64,000 nucleotides of DNA from positions 3,844,001-3,908,000 of the forward strand of contig NZ_CP017990.1 of the NCBI RefSeq assembly GCF_002208095.1. Direction: 5' to 3'. Positions 54,294 through 64,000 of this stretch are shown here, one piece after another. The translations under genes and the position numbers were made by a program. The notes under the pieces are model-generated. The model was not told the origin of the DNA. It saw only the letters and a list, made by a program, of their open reading frames with translations, and searched no databases. This DNA comes from Enterobacter cloacae complex sp. ECNIH7. Lineage in GTDB: Bacteria > Pseudomonadota > Gammaproteobacteria > Enterobacterales > Enterobacteriaceae. Positions within the stretch are counted from its first letter, which is position 1. Every line of letters starts with the position of its first letter.

Positions 54294-54533
54294 ATGAGCA
54301 TTATTATTTACACTCGTAACGATTGTGTTCAGTGCCACGCGACCAAACGGGCAATGGAAAGCCGCGGCGTGGCGTTTGAAATGGTGAATGTTGACCAGGT
54401 CCCCGAGGCCGCAGATACCCTGCGCAAGCAGGGTTTTCGTCAGCTTCCGGTGGTGGTCGCCGGGGAGACAAGCTGGTCTGGTTTTCGCCCGGACATGATT
54501 AACCGCCTGAGCGCTCAGGCCACGCGTGCATGA
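54294..54533 (+). CDS. nrdH: NrdH glutaredoxin-like electron donor
   Basis: 79-residue redoxin with the redox motif CVQC ([20 protein letters not shown]) and the C-terminal [12 protein letters not shown]. It has a glutaredoxin-like fold but is reduced by thioredoxin reductase, and it supplies electrons to the NrdEF reductase. The ATG at 54294 (MSIIIYTRN) corresponds to the E. coli start. Its stop overlaps the nrdI start (atga). Confidence 0.95.
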   Translation: MSIIIYTRNDCVQCHATKRAMESRGVAFEMVNVDQVPEAADTLRKQGFRQLPVVVAGETSWSGFRPDMINRLSAQATRA

Positions 54534-54940
54534 GCGGGCTGGTCTACTTCTCCAGCAGCTCGGAAAACACGCTCCGCTTTATTGAGCGCGTCGGGCTGCC
54601 TGCGGTGCGCATTCCGCTGAACGAGCGGGAGCGGATCCGGGTAGATGAACCGTACATTCTGGTGGTGCCCAGCTATGGCGGAGGCGGCACGGCAGGAGCC
54701 GTGCCTCGCCAGGTGATCCGCTTTCTAAACGATCCTCACAACCGCGGGCTGATTCGCGGCGTGATCGCGGCGGGGAATCGCAATTTCGGCGATGCCTTCG
54801 GCCGCGCCGGGGATGTCATTTCTCAAAAATGCGGCGTGCCGTATCTCTATCGTTTTGAGCTGATGGGGACGCAGCAGGACGTCGAAAACGTGCGTAAAGG
54901 AGTGAACGAATTTTGGCAACGACAACCGCAGAACGGGTGA
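54530..54940 (+). CDS. nrdI: NrdI flavodoxin-like protein
   Basis: 136-residue flavodoxin-like protein, same length as E. coli NrdI. Motifs are [20 protein letters not shown] for FMN binding and [20 protein letters not shown] and [16 protein letters not shown]. It provides the superoxide-type oxidant that assembles the dimanganese-tyrosyl cofactor of NrdF. Its start overlaps the nrdH stop. The last 28 bases overlap the start of nrdE. Confidence 0.95.
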   Translation: MSGLVYFSSSSENTLRFIERVGLPAVRIPLNERERIRVDEPYILVVPSYGGGGTAGAVPRQVIRFLNDPHNRGLIRGVIAAGNRNFGDAFGRAGDVISQKCGVPYLYRFELMGTQQDVENVRKGVNEFWQRQPQNG

Positions 54941-57057
54941 TTCAGGCGACACCGGATTACCATGCATTAAACGCCATGCTTAACCTCTACGATCGTGAGG
55001 GACGCATTCAGTTCGAGAAAGATCGTGAGGCGGTGGACGCCTTTTTTGCCGCCCACGTGCGGCCCAACAGCGTGACGTTTGCGAGCCAGAATGAACGTCT
55101 CGACTATCTGGTGAACGAGGGCTACTACGACGCGCTTACGCTCACCCGCTACGACCGCGCCTTTGTGGTGAAGCTGTTTGAACGCGCCCACACCAGCGGC
55201 TTTCGTTTCCAGACCTTCCTCGGCGCGTGGAAGTACTACACCAGCTACACGCTGAAGACCTTTGACGGCAAGCGCTACTTAGAGAGCTTTGAAGATCGCG
55301 TGGTGATGGTGGCGCTGACGCTGGCGCAGGGTGATGAAGCGCTGGCGGAGCAGCTCACCGTGGAGATCCTCTCCGGACGCTTCCAGCCCGCCACGCCGAC
55401 CTTCCTCAACTGTGGCAAAGCCCAGCGCGGCGAGCTGGTCTCCTGTTTTCTGCTGCGTATCGAAGACAATATGGAGTCGATTGGCCGCGCGGTGAACTCG
55501 GCACTGCAGCTTTCCAAACGCGGCGGCGGCGTGGCGTTTCTGCTCTCTAACCTGCGCGAAGCGGGCGCGCCGATCAAGCGCATCGAAAACCAGTCCTCTG
55601 GGGTGATCCCGGTGATGAAGATGCTGGAAGATGCCTTCTCCTATGCCAACCAGCTTGGCGCGCGTCAGGGTGCGGGCGCGGTTTATCTGCACGCGCACCA
55701 CCCGGACATTCTGCGTTTTCTTGATACCAAACGTGAAAACGCCGACGAAAAAATTCGCATCAAAACGCTGTCGCTTGGCGTGGTGATCCCGGATATCACT
55801 TTTAAGCTCGCCAAAGAGAATGCCGAGATGGCGCTTTTCTCGCCGTATGACGTTGAGCGAATCTACGGCAAAGCCTTTGGCGACGTGGCCATCAGCGAGC
55901 TGTACGACGAGCTGCTGGCCGACGATCGCATCCGCAAAAAAACCATCAATGCCCGCGATTTCTTCCAGACGCTTGCGGAGATCCAGTTTGAGTCCGGCTA
56001 TCCGTATATCATGTTTGAGGATACGGTGAACCGCGCGAACCCGATTGCCGGGCGCATCAACATGAGCAACCTGTGCTCGGAGATTTTGCAGGTTAACAGC
56101 GCGTCTACCTACGACGAAAACCTGGACTACGCGGACATCGGCAAGGATATCTCCTGCAACCTCGGGTCGCTGAATATCGCCCACACCATGGATTCCCCCG
56201 ACTTTGGCCGCACGATAGAAACCGCCGTTCGCGGGCTGACGGCGGTGTCGGACATGAGCCACATCCGCAGCGTACCGTCTATTGAAGCGGGCAACGCCGC
56301 GTCGCACGCCATCGGTCTGGGGCAGATGAACCTGCACGGCTATCTGGCGCGGGAAGGCATCGCCTACGGCAGTCCGGAAGGGCTGGATTTCACCAACCTC
56401 TATTTCTACACCATTACCTGGCACGCGCTGCACACCTCGATGATGCTGGCGCGCGAGCGCAGCCAGCGGTTCGCGGGCTTTGAGCACTCCCGTTACGCCA
56501 GCGGAGCCTATTTCAGCCAGTATCTTGAAGGCGACTGGCAGCCGAAAACCGAAAAAGTACGCGAACTGTTTGCCCGCGCGGGGATTACCCTGCCGACGCG
56601 CGAGATGTGGCAGCAGCTGCGTGACGACGTGATGCGCTACGGCATTTATAACCAGAACCTGCAGGCGGTGCCGCCGACCGGATCGATTTCCTACATCAAC
56701 CACGCCACGTCGAGCATTCACCCGATCGTGTCGAAGATTGAAATTCGCAAAGAAGGTAAAACCGGTCGCGTCTACTACCCTGCCCCGTTTATGACCAATG
56801 AGAACCTAGCGCTGTATCAGGACGCGTATGAGATCGGCCCGGAGAAAATCATCGATACCTACGCGGAGGCAACAAAACATGTGGATCAGGGGCTGTCGCT
56901 TACGCTGTTCTTCCCGGACACCGCCACCACGCGGGATATCAACAGAGCGCAGATCTACGCCTGGAAGAAAGGCATCAAAACGCTCTACTACATTCGCCTG
57001 CGCCAGCTTGCGCTGGAAGGCACCGAAATCGAAGGCTGCGTGTCCTGCGCGCTGTAA
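54913..57057 (+). CDS. nrdE: NrdE, class Ib ribonucleotide reductase large subunit
   Basis: 714-residue catalytic subunit with E. coli-like sequence throughout. Active-site features are [20 protein letters not shown] near residue 170, with the Cys that forms the redox pair, [11 protein letters not shown] with the radical Cys region, and the C-terminal cysteines in EGCVSCAL that relay electrons from NrdH. It reduces ribonucleoside diphosphates. The start codon is TTG at 54913, with aaggag 11 bases upstream and 28 bases of overlap with nrdI. No ATG is possible nearby that keeps the MATTTAE start. Confidence 0.95.
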   Translation: MATTTAERVIQATPDYHALNAMLNLYDREGRIQFEKDREAVDAFFAAHVRPNSVTFASQNERLDYLVNEGYYDALTLTRYDRAFVVKLFERAHTSGFRFQTFLGAWKYYTSYTLKTFDGKRYLESFEDRVVMVALTLAQGDEALAEQLTVEILSGRFQPATPTFLNCGKAQRGELVSCFLLRIEDNMESIGRAVNSALQLSKRGGGVAFLLSNLREAGAPIKRIENQSSGVIPVMKMLEDAFSYANQLGARQGAGAVYLHAHHPDILRFLDTKRENADEKIRIKTLSLGVVIPDITFKLAKENAEMALFSPYDVERIYGKAFGDVAISELYDELLADDRIRKKTINARDFFQTLAEIQFESGYPYIMFEDTVNRANPIAGRINMSNLCSEILQVNSASTYDENLDYADIGKDISCNLGSLNIAHTMDSPDFGRTIETAVRGLTAVSDMSHIRSVPSIEAGNAASHAIGLGQMNLHGYLAREGIAYGSPEGLDFTNLYFYTITWHALHTSMMLARERSQRFAGFEHSRYASGAYFSQYLEGDWQPKTEKVRELFARAGITLPTREMWQQLRDDVMRYGIYNQNLQAVPPTGSISYINHATSSIHPIVSKIEIRKEGKTGRVYYPAPFMTNENLALYQDAYEIGPEKIIDTYAEATKHVDQGLSLTLFFPDTATTRDINRAQIYAWKKGIKTLYYIRLRQLALEGTEIEGCVSCAL

Positions 57058-58026
<969 letters not shown>

Positions 58027-58115
58027 TGAACGCTAACGTTCGTTAATTTAATATAAACCCAACAATTCCCACTCTAATATTTACAAAACAACTACACTGT
58101 AATTTCCACGTCATA

Positions 58116-58144
58116 TTCGCCTGAATCATTCCGGTTCAGGCGAA
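58116..58144 (+). terminator. Hairpin after nrdF
   Basis: A perfect 10-bp stem (ttcgcctgaa / ttcaggcgaa) with a 9-base loop, 90 bases after the nrdF stop. The T run after it is weak, so termination could be incomplete. It separates the nrd operon from proU. Confidence 0.55.
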
Positions 58145-58261
58145 ATTTCACGATGCAGCAGCAAAAAATTGAGAAAAATTCAAATCGCCCTCAGCCCTTT
58201 ATTCATGGGAAATTCAGCCGTTTCGCTTGCGTCAAAATTTTGCCTTCATCCCGACTCAGGG

Positions 58262-58289
58262 TTGTCTCAGATTCTCAGTATGTTAGGGT
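58262..58289 (+). promoter_or_regulatory. proU P2 promoter
   Basis: A -35 element ttgtct at 58262-58267 and a -10 element tagggt at 58284-58289 are 16 bp apart, and the sequence between (cagattctcagtatgt) is as in the E. coli sigma-70 P2 promoter of proU. It is expected to be activated by high osmolarity and silenced by H-NS through downstream AT-rich DNA in proV. Confidence 0.8.
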
Positions 58290-58357
58290 TATGCCCGTTA
58301 ACAATTTACCATGGTAATCATATCGGCATAAACAAATAACAGGACACTCTCTATTGC

Positions 58358-59569
58358 ATGGCAATTAAATTAGAAGTGAAAAATCTTTATAAAGTATTTG
58401 GCGAGCATCCGCAGCGCGCATTCAAATATATTGAGAAAGGCCTTACGAAAGAGCAAATTCTGGAAAAAACCGGGCTATCGCTTGGCGTTAAAGACGCCAG
58501 TCTGGCCATTGAAGAAGGCGAGATTTTTGTCATCATGGGATTATCCGGTTCGGGTAAATCCACTATGGTTCGCCTTCTCAATCGCCTGATTGAACCCACC
58601 CGCGGACAGGTGCTGATTGACGGCGTGGATATCGCCAGAATATCAGACGCAGAGCTTCGCGAGGTGCGCAGAAAGAAGATTGCAATGGTGTTCCAGTCAT
58701 TCGCGCTGATGCCGCACATGACGGTGCTGGATAATACCGCTTTCGGCATGGAATTAGCCGGCACGCCGGCTCAGGAACGTCAGGAAAAAGCCCTTGATGC
58801 GCTGCGTCAGGTCGGGCTGGAAAATTATGCGCATGCGTATCCGGATGAACTTTCCGGCGGTATGCGTCAGCGCGTGGGATTAGCCCGTGCATTAGCCATT
58901 AATCCAGACATATTATTAATGGATGAAGCCTTCTCCGCCCTCGATCCGTTAATTCGTACCGAGATGCAGGACGAGCTGGTAAAATTACAGGCTAAACATC
59001 AGCGAACTATTGTCTTTATTTCCCACGATCTGGATGAAGCCATGCGTATTGGCGACCGCATTGCCATTATGCAAAACGGTGAAGTGGTGCAGGTCGGCAC
59101 GCCGGATGAAATTCTCAATAATCCGGCGAACGATTATGTCCGCACCTTCTTCCGCGGCGTGGATATTAGCCAGGTCTTTAGCGCCAAAGATATTGCCCGT
59201 CGAACGCCAAACGGCATTATCCGTAAAACGCCAGGCTTCGGCCCGCGCTCGGCGCTTAAGCTGCTGCAGGACGAAGACCGTGAATACGGATATCTGGTTG
59301 AACGCGGCAATAAATTTGTTGGCATTGTCTCCATCGACTCCCTGAAAACGGCTCTCACTGAGAACCAGGGAATCGATGCGGCGTTAATTGACGCTCCGCT
59401 TGCCGTGGACGCCGAAACGCCGCTCAGCGAGTTGCTCTCTCACGTAGGCCAGGCGCCGTGCGCCGTGCCGGTCGTCGGTGAGGAACAACAGTACGTCGGC
59501 ATCATCTCAAAACGGATGCTGCTGCAGGCTTTAGATCGCGAGGGGGCAAACAATGACCGATCAATCTAA
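58358..59569 (+). CDS. proV: ProV, glycine betaine/proline ABC transporter ATPase
   Basis: 403-residue ATPase subunit (E. coli 400). Walker A is GLSGSGKST, the signature LSGGMRQ, Walker [14 protein letters not shown] and the switch His in FISHDLDEA. Two CBS domains at the C terminus (about 280-400) sense ionic strength. It drives uptake of glycine betaine and proline. The start ATG has gga upstream (aggacactctctattgc). It overlaps proW by 17 bases, so the operon is proVWX. The first 300 bp are part of the H-NS silencing element in E. coli. Confidence 0.96.
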   Translation: MAIKLEVKNLYKVFGEHPQRAFKYIEKGLTKEQILEKTGLSLGVKDASLAIEEGEIFVIMGLSGSGKSTMVRLLNRLIEPTRGQVLIDGVDIARISDAELREVRRKKIAMVFQSFALMPHMTVLDNTAFGMELAGTPAQERQEKALDALRQVGLENYAHAYPDELSGGMRQRVGLARALAINPDILLMDEAFSALDPLIRTEMQDELVKLQAKHQRTIVFISHDLDEAMRIGDRIAIMQNGEVVQVGTPDEILNNPANDYVRTFFRGVDISQVFSAKDIARRTPNGIIRKTPGFGPRSALKLLQDEDREYGYLVERGNKFVGIVSIDSLKTALTENQGIDAALIDAPLAVDAETPLSELLSHVGQAPCAVPVVGEEQQYVGIISKRMLLQALDREGANNDRSI

Positions 59570-60623
59570 CCCGTGGGGCACCACTGAGGCAGCGGACAGC
59601 GCTGCGCAATCCACCGACGCGTGGGGTTCCACGCCTGCTCCTGCCGATGGCGGCGGCGCGGCAGACTGGCTGAACAGCGCACCCGCGCCTGCGCCAGAAC
59701 ATTTCAACATCATGGATCCGTTTCATAAAACGCTGATCCCGCTGGACAGCTGGGTCACAGAGGGGATCGACTGGGTGGTCACGTACTTCCGTCCGGTCTT
59801 CCAGGGGATCCGCGTCCCGGTGGATTACATCCTGAACGGCTTCCAGCAGCTGATGCTGGGCATGCCGGCGCCGGTGGCGATTATCCTGTTCTCCCTGATT
59901 GCCTGGCAGTTCGGTAGCGCGGGGATGGGGATCGCCACGCTGATCTCGCTGATTGCCATTGGCGCAATTGGCGCGTGGTCGCAGGCGATGATCACCCTGG
60001 CGCTGGTGCTGACCGCCCTACTCTTCTGCATTGTCATCGGCCTGCCGATGGGGATCTGGCTGGCGCGCAGCCCGCGAGCGGCGAAGATTATTCGTCCGCT
60101 GCTGGATGCGATGCAGACCACCCCGGCGTTCGTCTATCTGGTGCCTATCGTGATGCTGTTCGGCATCGGCAACGTGCCGGGCGTGGTGGTGACCATTATC
60201 TTCGCCCTGCCGCCGATTATTCGTCTGACCATTCTGGGGATTAACCAGGTGCCTGCGGACCTGATCGAAGCGTCACGCTCGTTCGGCGCCAGCCCGCGCC
60301 AGATGCTGTTTAAGGTTCAGCTCCCGCTGGCGATGCCAACCATCATGGCGGGCGTTAACCAGACGCTGATGCTGGCCCTGTCGATGGTGGTGATCGCCTC
60401 GATGATCGCTGTTGGCGGTCTGGGCCAGATGGTGCTGCGCGGCATTGGCCGTCTCGATATGGGGCTGGCCACCGTCGGCGGCGTCGGCATTGTGATCCTC
60501 GCCATTATCCTTGACCGCCTGACCCAGGCCGTCGGTCGTGATTCACGCAGTCGCGGCAACCGTCGCTGGTATACCACCGGCCCTGTCGGGTTACTCACCC
60601 GCCCTTTCACGAAATCAAAATAA
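59553..60623 (+). CDS. proW: ProW, glycine betaine/proline ABC transporter permease
   Basis: 356-residue permease (E. coli 354). The N-terminal 60 residues are Ala, Pro and Thr-rich and cytoplasmic or periplasmic, as in ProW. Membrane helices run from about 98 on ([20 protein letters not shown]), and the EAA loop is [29 protein letters not shown]. It forms the membrane channel with ProV at its cytoplasmic face. It starts within the end of proV. Confidence 0.96.
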   Translation: MTDQSNPWGTTEAADSAAQSTDAWGSTPAPADGGGAADWLNSAPAPAPEHFNIMDPFHKTLIPLDSWVTEGIDWVVTYFRPVFQGIRVPVDYILNGFQQLMLGMPAPVAIILFSLIAWQFGSAGMGIATLISLIAIGAIGAWSQAMITLALVLTALLFCIVIGLPMGIWLARSPRAAKIIRPLLDAMQTTPAFVYLVPIVMLFGIGNVPGVVVTIIFALPPIIRLTILGINQVPADLIEASRSFGASPRQMLFKVQLPLAMPTIMAGVNQTLMLALSMVVIASMIAVGGLGQMVLRGIGRLDMGLATVGGVGIVILAIILDRLTQAVGRDSRSRGNRRWYTTGPVGLLTRPFTKSK

Positions 60624-60632
60624 GGAACAACG

Positions 60633-61628
60633 ATGCGACATAACGTCCTTTTTGCCACAGCGTTTGCCACCCTTGTCTCCACCAGCGCGTTTGCGGCTGA
60701 CCTGCCTGGCAAAGGCATTACCGTACAGCCGGTGCAGAGCACCATTTCGGAAGAGAGCTTCCAGACTCTGATCGTCAGCCGCGCGCTGGAGAAGCTGGGC
60801 TACACGGTTAACACGCCGAGCGAAGTGGACTACAACGTAGGCTACACGTCGATTGCCTCCGGTGACGCCACCTTTACCGCGGTGAACTGGCAGCCGCTGC
60901 ACGACGACATGTATGCCGCCGCCGGTGGCGACAAGAAGTTCTACCGTGAAGGCACCTTCGTGACGGGCGCGGCGCAGGGGTATCTGATCGACAAGAAAAC
61001 CGCCGATAAGTACCACATCACCAACATTGAACAGCTGAAAGATCCGAAGATCGCCAAACTGTTCGACACCAACGGCGACGGCAAGGCCGACATGATGGGC
61101 TGCTCGCCGGGCTGGGGCTGTGAAGCGGTGATTAACCACCAGAACAAAGCTTTCGATCTGGCGAAAACGGTCGACGTGAGCCACGGCAACTATTCAGCGA
61201 TGATGGCCGACACCATTGCCCGCTTCAAAGAGGGTAAACCGGTGATCTACTACACCTGGACGCCTTACTGGGTGAGCGACGTGCTGAAGCCGGGCAAAGA
61301 CGTGGTGTGGCTGCAGGTGCCGTTCTCCTCCCTTCCGGGCGAGCAGAAGGATATCGACACCAAACTGCCGAACGGCATGAACTACGGCTTCCCGGTGAAC
61401 ACCATGCATATCGTGGCCAACAAAGCCTGGGCGGAGAAAAACCCGGCGGCGGCGAAGCTGTTCTCGGTAATGAAGCTGCCGCTGGCGGACATCAATGCCC
61501 AGAACGCGATGATGCATGCGGGCAAATCGTCTGAAGCGGATGTGAAAGGCCACGTCGACGGCTGGATCAAAGCCCACCAGCAGCAGTTTGACGGCTGGGT
61601 GAAAGAGGCGCTTGAAGCGCAGAAGTAA
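60633..61628 (+). CDS. proX: ProX, periplasmic glycine betaine-binding protein
   Basis: 331-residue binding protein (E. coli 330). Signal peptide [21 protein letters not shown], then [19 protein letters not shown]. The betaine pocket uses tryptophans in [12 protein letters not shown] and [12 protein letters not shown]. It delivers glycine betaine and proline betaine to ProVW. The gap from proW is 9 bases with aaggaac before the ATG. A repeat element follows. Confidence 0.96.
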   Translation: MRHNVLFATAFATLVSTSAFAADLPGKGITVQPVQSTISEESFQTLIVSRALEKLGYTVNTPSEVDYNVGYTSIASGDATFTAVNWQPLHDDMYAAAGGDKKFYREGTFVTGAAQGYLIDKKTADKYHITNIEQLKDPKIAKLFDTNGDGKADMMGCSPGWGCEAVINHQNKAFDLAKTVDVSHGNYSAMMADTIARFKEGKPVIYYTWTPYWVSDVLKPGKDVVWLQVPFSSLPGEQKDIDTKLPNGMNYGFPVNTMHIVANKAWAEKNPAAAKLFSVMKLPLADINAQNAMMHAGKSSEADVKGHVDGWIKAHQQQFDGWVKEALEAQK

Positions 61629-61636
61629 AACATTTT

Positions 61637-61703
61637 CCCTCACCCCGGCTCTCTGTTAGCGTTCCCTCTCCCTGTGGGAGAGGGTTAGGGTGAGGGCACC
61701 AGA
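61637..61703. repeat. Repeat element after proX
   Basis: A copy of the same palindromic family as at 43,811: ccctctccctgtgggagagg followed by gttagggtgagggc. It lies 9 bases beyond the proX stop and may end or stabilise the operon message. Confidence 0.85.
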
Positions 61704-61819
61704 CCGCACCATTCACCTAAACCGCACAATACATCACCCAACAATCCCCCACTATTCACAATCATTAGCTATTATGGTTTCCGGAAAAATAATCACTCAA
61801 CTAACGATTCCTGAAACTA

Positions 61820-63004
61820 ATGACAAAAACAGCTCAAGGGCTTAGCCCCGCACTCATCCTTTTAATGTCCGTGGCAACGGGTCTGGCGGTCGCCAGCAAC
61901 TATTACGCGCAGCCTCTTCTCGACACCATCGCCCGCGCGTTCAATCTCTCCGCCAGCTCCGCAGGCTTTATCGTTACCGCAGCACAGCTAGGCTATGCCG
62001 CCGGGCTGCTGTTCCTGGTGCCGCTCGGCGATATGTTTGAACGCCGAATGCTGATCGTCTCCATGACCCTGCTGGCCGCCGGTGGGATGCTGATCACCGC
62101 CAGCAGCCAGTCGCTGACAATGATGATCGTCGGAACCGCGCTTACGGGGCTGTTCTCCGTGGTGGCGCAAATCCTGGTCCCGCTCGCCGCAACCCTCGCC
62201 TCCCCGGAAAAACGCGGCAAGGTGGTGGGCACCATCATGAGCGGCCTGCTGCTGGGGATTTTGCTGGCGCGTACCGTTGCAGGGCTGCTGGCAAGCCTCG
62301 GCGGCTGGCGCACCGTATACTGGGTGGCGAGCGTGCTGATGGTCATCATGGCGCTGGCGCTGTGGCGCGGGCTGCCAAAAGTGAAGCAGGAAAACCACCT
62401 GAACTATCCTCAGCTGCTGGCCTCCGTTTTCAGCCTGTTTACGCAGGACAAGCTTCTGCGCACCCGCGCCCTGCTGGGCTGTTTCACCTTCGCTAACTTC
62501 AGCATTCTCTGGACGTCGATGGCGTTTCTGCTGGCCGCGCCGCCGTTCAACTATTCCGAAGGGGTGATTGGCCTGTTCGGTCTGGCCGGCGCCGCAGGCG
62601 CGCTGGGCGCGCGTCCCGCTGGCGGGCTGGCCGACAAGGGTAAATCCCACCTGACCACCTCCGCAGGGCTGATTTTACTTCTCCTCTCCTGGGCGGCGAT
62701 CTGGTACGGACACATCTCGGTGCTGGCGCTGATTGTCGGTATCCTGGTGCTCGATCTCACCGTTCAGGGCGTTCACATCACCAATCAGACCGTCATCTAT
62801 CGCGTGAAGCCAGAGGCGCGCAACCGCCTGACGGCCGGATACATGACCAGCTACTTCATCGGCGGCGCGGCGGGTTCGCTTGTTTCAGCGTCGGCGTGGC
62901 AGCATGCGGGCTGGTCGGGGGTATGCGCGATCGGGGCCATCGTCGCCACCCTCAACCTGCTAGTATGGTGGCGCGGTTATCACCGTCAGGATGCAATTAA
63001 CTAA
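61820..63004 (+). CDS. ygaY: MFS transporter (YgaY-like), intact
   Basis: 394-residue major facilitator transporter with 12 predicted spans. It opens GLSPALILLMSVATGLAVAS and carries the motif A-like GDMFERRMLIVSMTLLA. The C-terminal half has LGARPAGGLADKGKSHLTTS. In E. coli K-12 the corresponding gene next to proX is a pseudogene (ygaY), whereas here it is open throughout. The substrate is unknown; relatives export sugars or drugs. A hairpin follows the stop. Confidence 0.82.
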   Translation: MTKTAQGLSPALILLMSVATGLAVASNYYAQPLLDTIARAFNLSASSAGFIVTAAQLGYAAGLLFLVPLGDMFERRMLIVSMTLLAAGGMLITASSQSLTMMIVGTALTGLFSVVAQILVPLAATLASPEKRGKVVGTIMSGLLLGILLARTVAGLLASLGGWRTVYWVASVLMVIMALALWRGLPKVKQENHLNYPQLLASVFSLFTQDKLLRTRALLGCFTFANFSILWTSMAFLLAAPPFNYSEGVIGLFGLAGAAGALGARPAGGLADKGKSHLTTSAGLILLLLSWAAIWYGHISVLALIVGILVLDLTVQGVHITNQTVIYRVKPEARNRLTAGYMTSYFIGGAAGSLVSASAWQHAGWSGVCAIGAIVATLNLLVWWRGYHRQDAIN

Positions 63005-63019
63005 CATTTACATTGAGTT

Positions 63020-63050
63020 GGCCTCTTAGGGTGTTAAGAGGCCCTTCACT
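63020..63050 (+). terminator. Hairpin after the MFS gene
   Basis: A 9-bp stem (ggcctctta / taagaggcc) with a 6-base loop, 15 bases after the stop. It has only a weak T tail (cttcactctgtt). Confidence 0.5.
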
Positions 63051-63258
63051 CTGTTAATGTAAACGTAATCATTTATCCCAGAAATTTTAATGTGGGTGAC
63101 ATATTTACAATCGGCATGAATAGTTCAGACCCCCGTCCTCACATCCTCTCTTCAGCGGGTTCACACCCAACGCTTTCTGTGCTCACCGGGTCACGGACTT
63201 ACCCGGCGCTTTCTGATGGTGACATAAGTTTGGCGGATATAACCGCACAAATAATTCA

Positions 63259-63287
63259 TTTACATTATTTGTCACTATCGTTACTAT
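63259..63287 (+). promoter_or_regulatory. mprA (emrRAB) promoter
   Basis: A -35 tttaca at 63259-63264 and a -10 tactat at 63282-63287 are 17 bp apart. The sequence near the start (gtcactatcgttactatatcgg) is conserved with E. coli. MprA (EmrR) binds this region and is released by efflux substrates. Confidence 0.72.
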
Positions 63288-63317
63288 ATCGGCTGTAATT
63301 AATGAGGTTATGCCCAA

Positions 63318-63848
63318 ATGGATAGTTCGTTTACGCCCATTGAACAAATGCTTAAATTCCGCGCCAGTCGCCATGAGGACTTCCCGTATCAGGAAATCCT
63401 GCTGACTCGCCTGTGCATGCACATGCAGGGTAAGCTACTGGAAAACCGTAATAAAATGCTGAAAGCTCAAGGGATTAACGAGACGTTGTTTATGGCGTTG
63501 ATTACGCTGGAGTCTCAGGAAAATCACAGCATTCAGCCTTCCGAACTGAGCTGCGCGCTGGGCTCCTCCCGTACCAATGCGACCCGTATTGCCGATGAAC
63601 TCGAAAAGCGCGGCTGGATTGAGCGCCGTGAAAGCGACAACGATCGCCGCTGCCTGCATCTGCAACTGACCGATAAAGGTCACCAGTTCCTGCGCGAGGT
63701 GCTGCCACCTCAGCACAATTGCCTGCACAAACTCTGGTCTGCCCTCAGCACCGCCGAGCGCGACCAGCTTGAGCACATCACTCGCAAGCTGCTCACCCGT
63801 CTGGACCAGATGGATGAAGACGGCGCCGTTCTTGAGGCGCTGCGCTAA
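63318..63848 (+). CDS. mprA: MprA/EmrR, MarR-family repressor of emrAB
   Basis: 176-residue MarR-type repressor, identical in length to E. coli MprA. The helix-turn-helix is [25 protein letters not shown], and the wing is in [19 protein letters not shown]. It represses the emrAB multidrug pump and is released by ligands such as uncouplers and nalidixic acid. The start is preceded by gaggtt. The emrA gene follows after a hairpin. Confidence 0.96.
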   Translation: MDSSFTPIEQMLKFRASRHEDFPYQEILLTRLCMHMQGKLLENRNKMLKAQGINETLFMALITLESQENHSIQPSELSCALGSSRTNATRIADELEKRGWIERRESDNDRRCLHLQLTDKGHQFLREVLPPQHNCLHKLWSALSTAERDQLEHITRKLLTRLDQMDEDGAVLEALR

Positions 63849-63891
63849 CGCGACGACACGCTCACCATTCCAGATTCATAAGAAAACCGAC

Positions 63892-63919
63892 AGGCCAGCA
63901 CGTCACAGTGCTGGCCTTT
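63892..63919 (+). terminator. Hairpin between mprA and emrA
   Basis: A perfect 10-bp stem (aggccagcac / gtgctggcct) with a 6-base loop and a short T run (tttct). It may reduce transcription into emrA. Confidence 0.62.
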
Positions 63920-63974
63920 CTGACAACAGGTCGGCTCAGCCGATGTGAAAATAAGAAGATCGTGGAGAACAACA

Positions 63975-64000
63975 ATGAGCGCAAATGCGGAGAGCACTAC
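63975..64000 (+). CDS. emrA: EmrA, start of the multidrug efflux adaptor (partial)
   Basis: The last 26 bases of the window encode MSANAEST and continue beyond it. This matches the start of E. coli EmrA, the membrane fusion protein of the EmrAB-TolC pump. The position directly after mprA supports the assignment. ggagaac lies 8 bases upstream of the ATG. Confidence 0.9.

Noticed and set aside
55279..56721. 480-codon minus-strand frame opposite nrdE
   Set aside because: nrdE is conserved along its whole length on the plus strand; the reverse frame has no recognisable domain.
63092..63298. 68-codon frame upstream of mprA
   Set aside because: It covers the mprA promoter, has no good ribosome binding site and its translation has no family features.

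Overview
The window looks like a chromosomal segment of an Enterobacter-type member of the Enterobacteriaceae (Enterobacter, Lelliottia or a close relative). The right half keeps the E. coli K-12 order of the 57-60 minute region: yqaE, ygaV, ygaP, stpA, alaE, ygaC, ygaM, nrdHIEF, proVWX, mprA, emrA. Protein lengths are nearly identical to those of E. coli. The backbone is GC-rich, and the left 16 kb is markedly more AT-rich and mosaic.

Positions 1 to about 16,000 are foreign DNA inserted next to the tmRNA gene ssrA. ssrA itself must lie left of the window, but the sequence that normally follows it, including its terminator, appears at 16,003-16,083. An 11-bp direct repeat (gacgccagccc) at 10,411 and 15,992 suggests two islands in tandem. 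The left one (1-10,410) carries a MobC/relaxase mobilization module, three small membrane or lipoprotein genes, a very AT-rich operon of three different tyrosine recombinases plus a small coiled-coil protein, an AlpA-type regulator and a DUF6387-like protein. The right one (10,411-16,002) is a decaying element. It has a truncated P4/CP4-57-type integrase, a frameshifted second integrase, an uncharacterised overlapping gene pair, an intact HipBA-type toxin-antitoxin pair and a DUF1272 protein.

Positions 16,200-36,300 hold a small membrane protein, an LEA-like periplasmic repeat protein, a cupin, a YceI protein, an ECF sigma/anti-sigma pair with a TPR protein, and then the bapABCD-type locus. 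That locus encodes a 3,655-residue Ig-repeat adhesin followed by its dedicated type I secretion system (TolC-like channel, LapB-like ABC exporter, HlyD-like adaptor). An unusually AT-rich stretch of about 600 bp precedes the adhesin.

Positions 36,500-41,300 hold a HigBA toxin-antitoxin pair, a membrane protein, an aminotransferase, a LysR/SDR divergent pair and a methyltransferase. Positions 41,444-50,373 are a yah-type catabolic operon (yahD, yahF, yahG, permease, yahI, yahJ) with the divergent LysR gene yahB. It encodes FdrA-like and DUF1116 carbamoyltransferase-type subunits, a carbamate kinase and a Tat-exported amidohydrolase. This suggests breakdown of a carbamoylated compound with ATP gained through carbamate kinase. 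The E. coli gene yahE is absent here.

The rest is conserved core: sulfide-responsive ygaV/ygaP, the H-NS paralogue StpA, the alanine exporter AlaE, the class Ib ribonucleotide reductase operon with NrdR boxes, the ProU osmoprotectant transporter with a recognisable sigma-70 P2 promoter, an intact MFS gene where E. coli has the ygaY pseudogene, and mprA followed by the first 26 bases of emrA.
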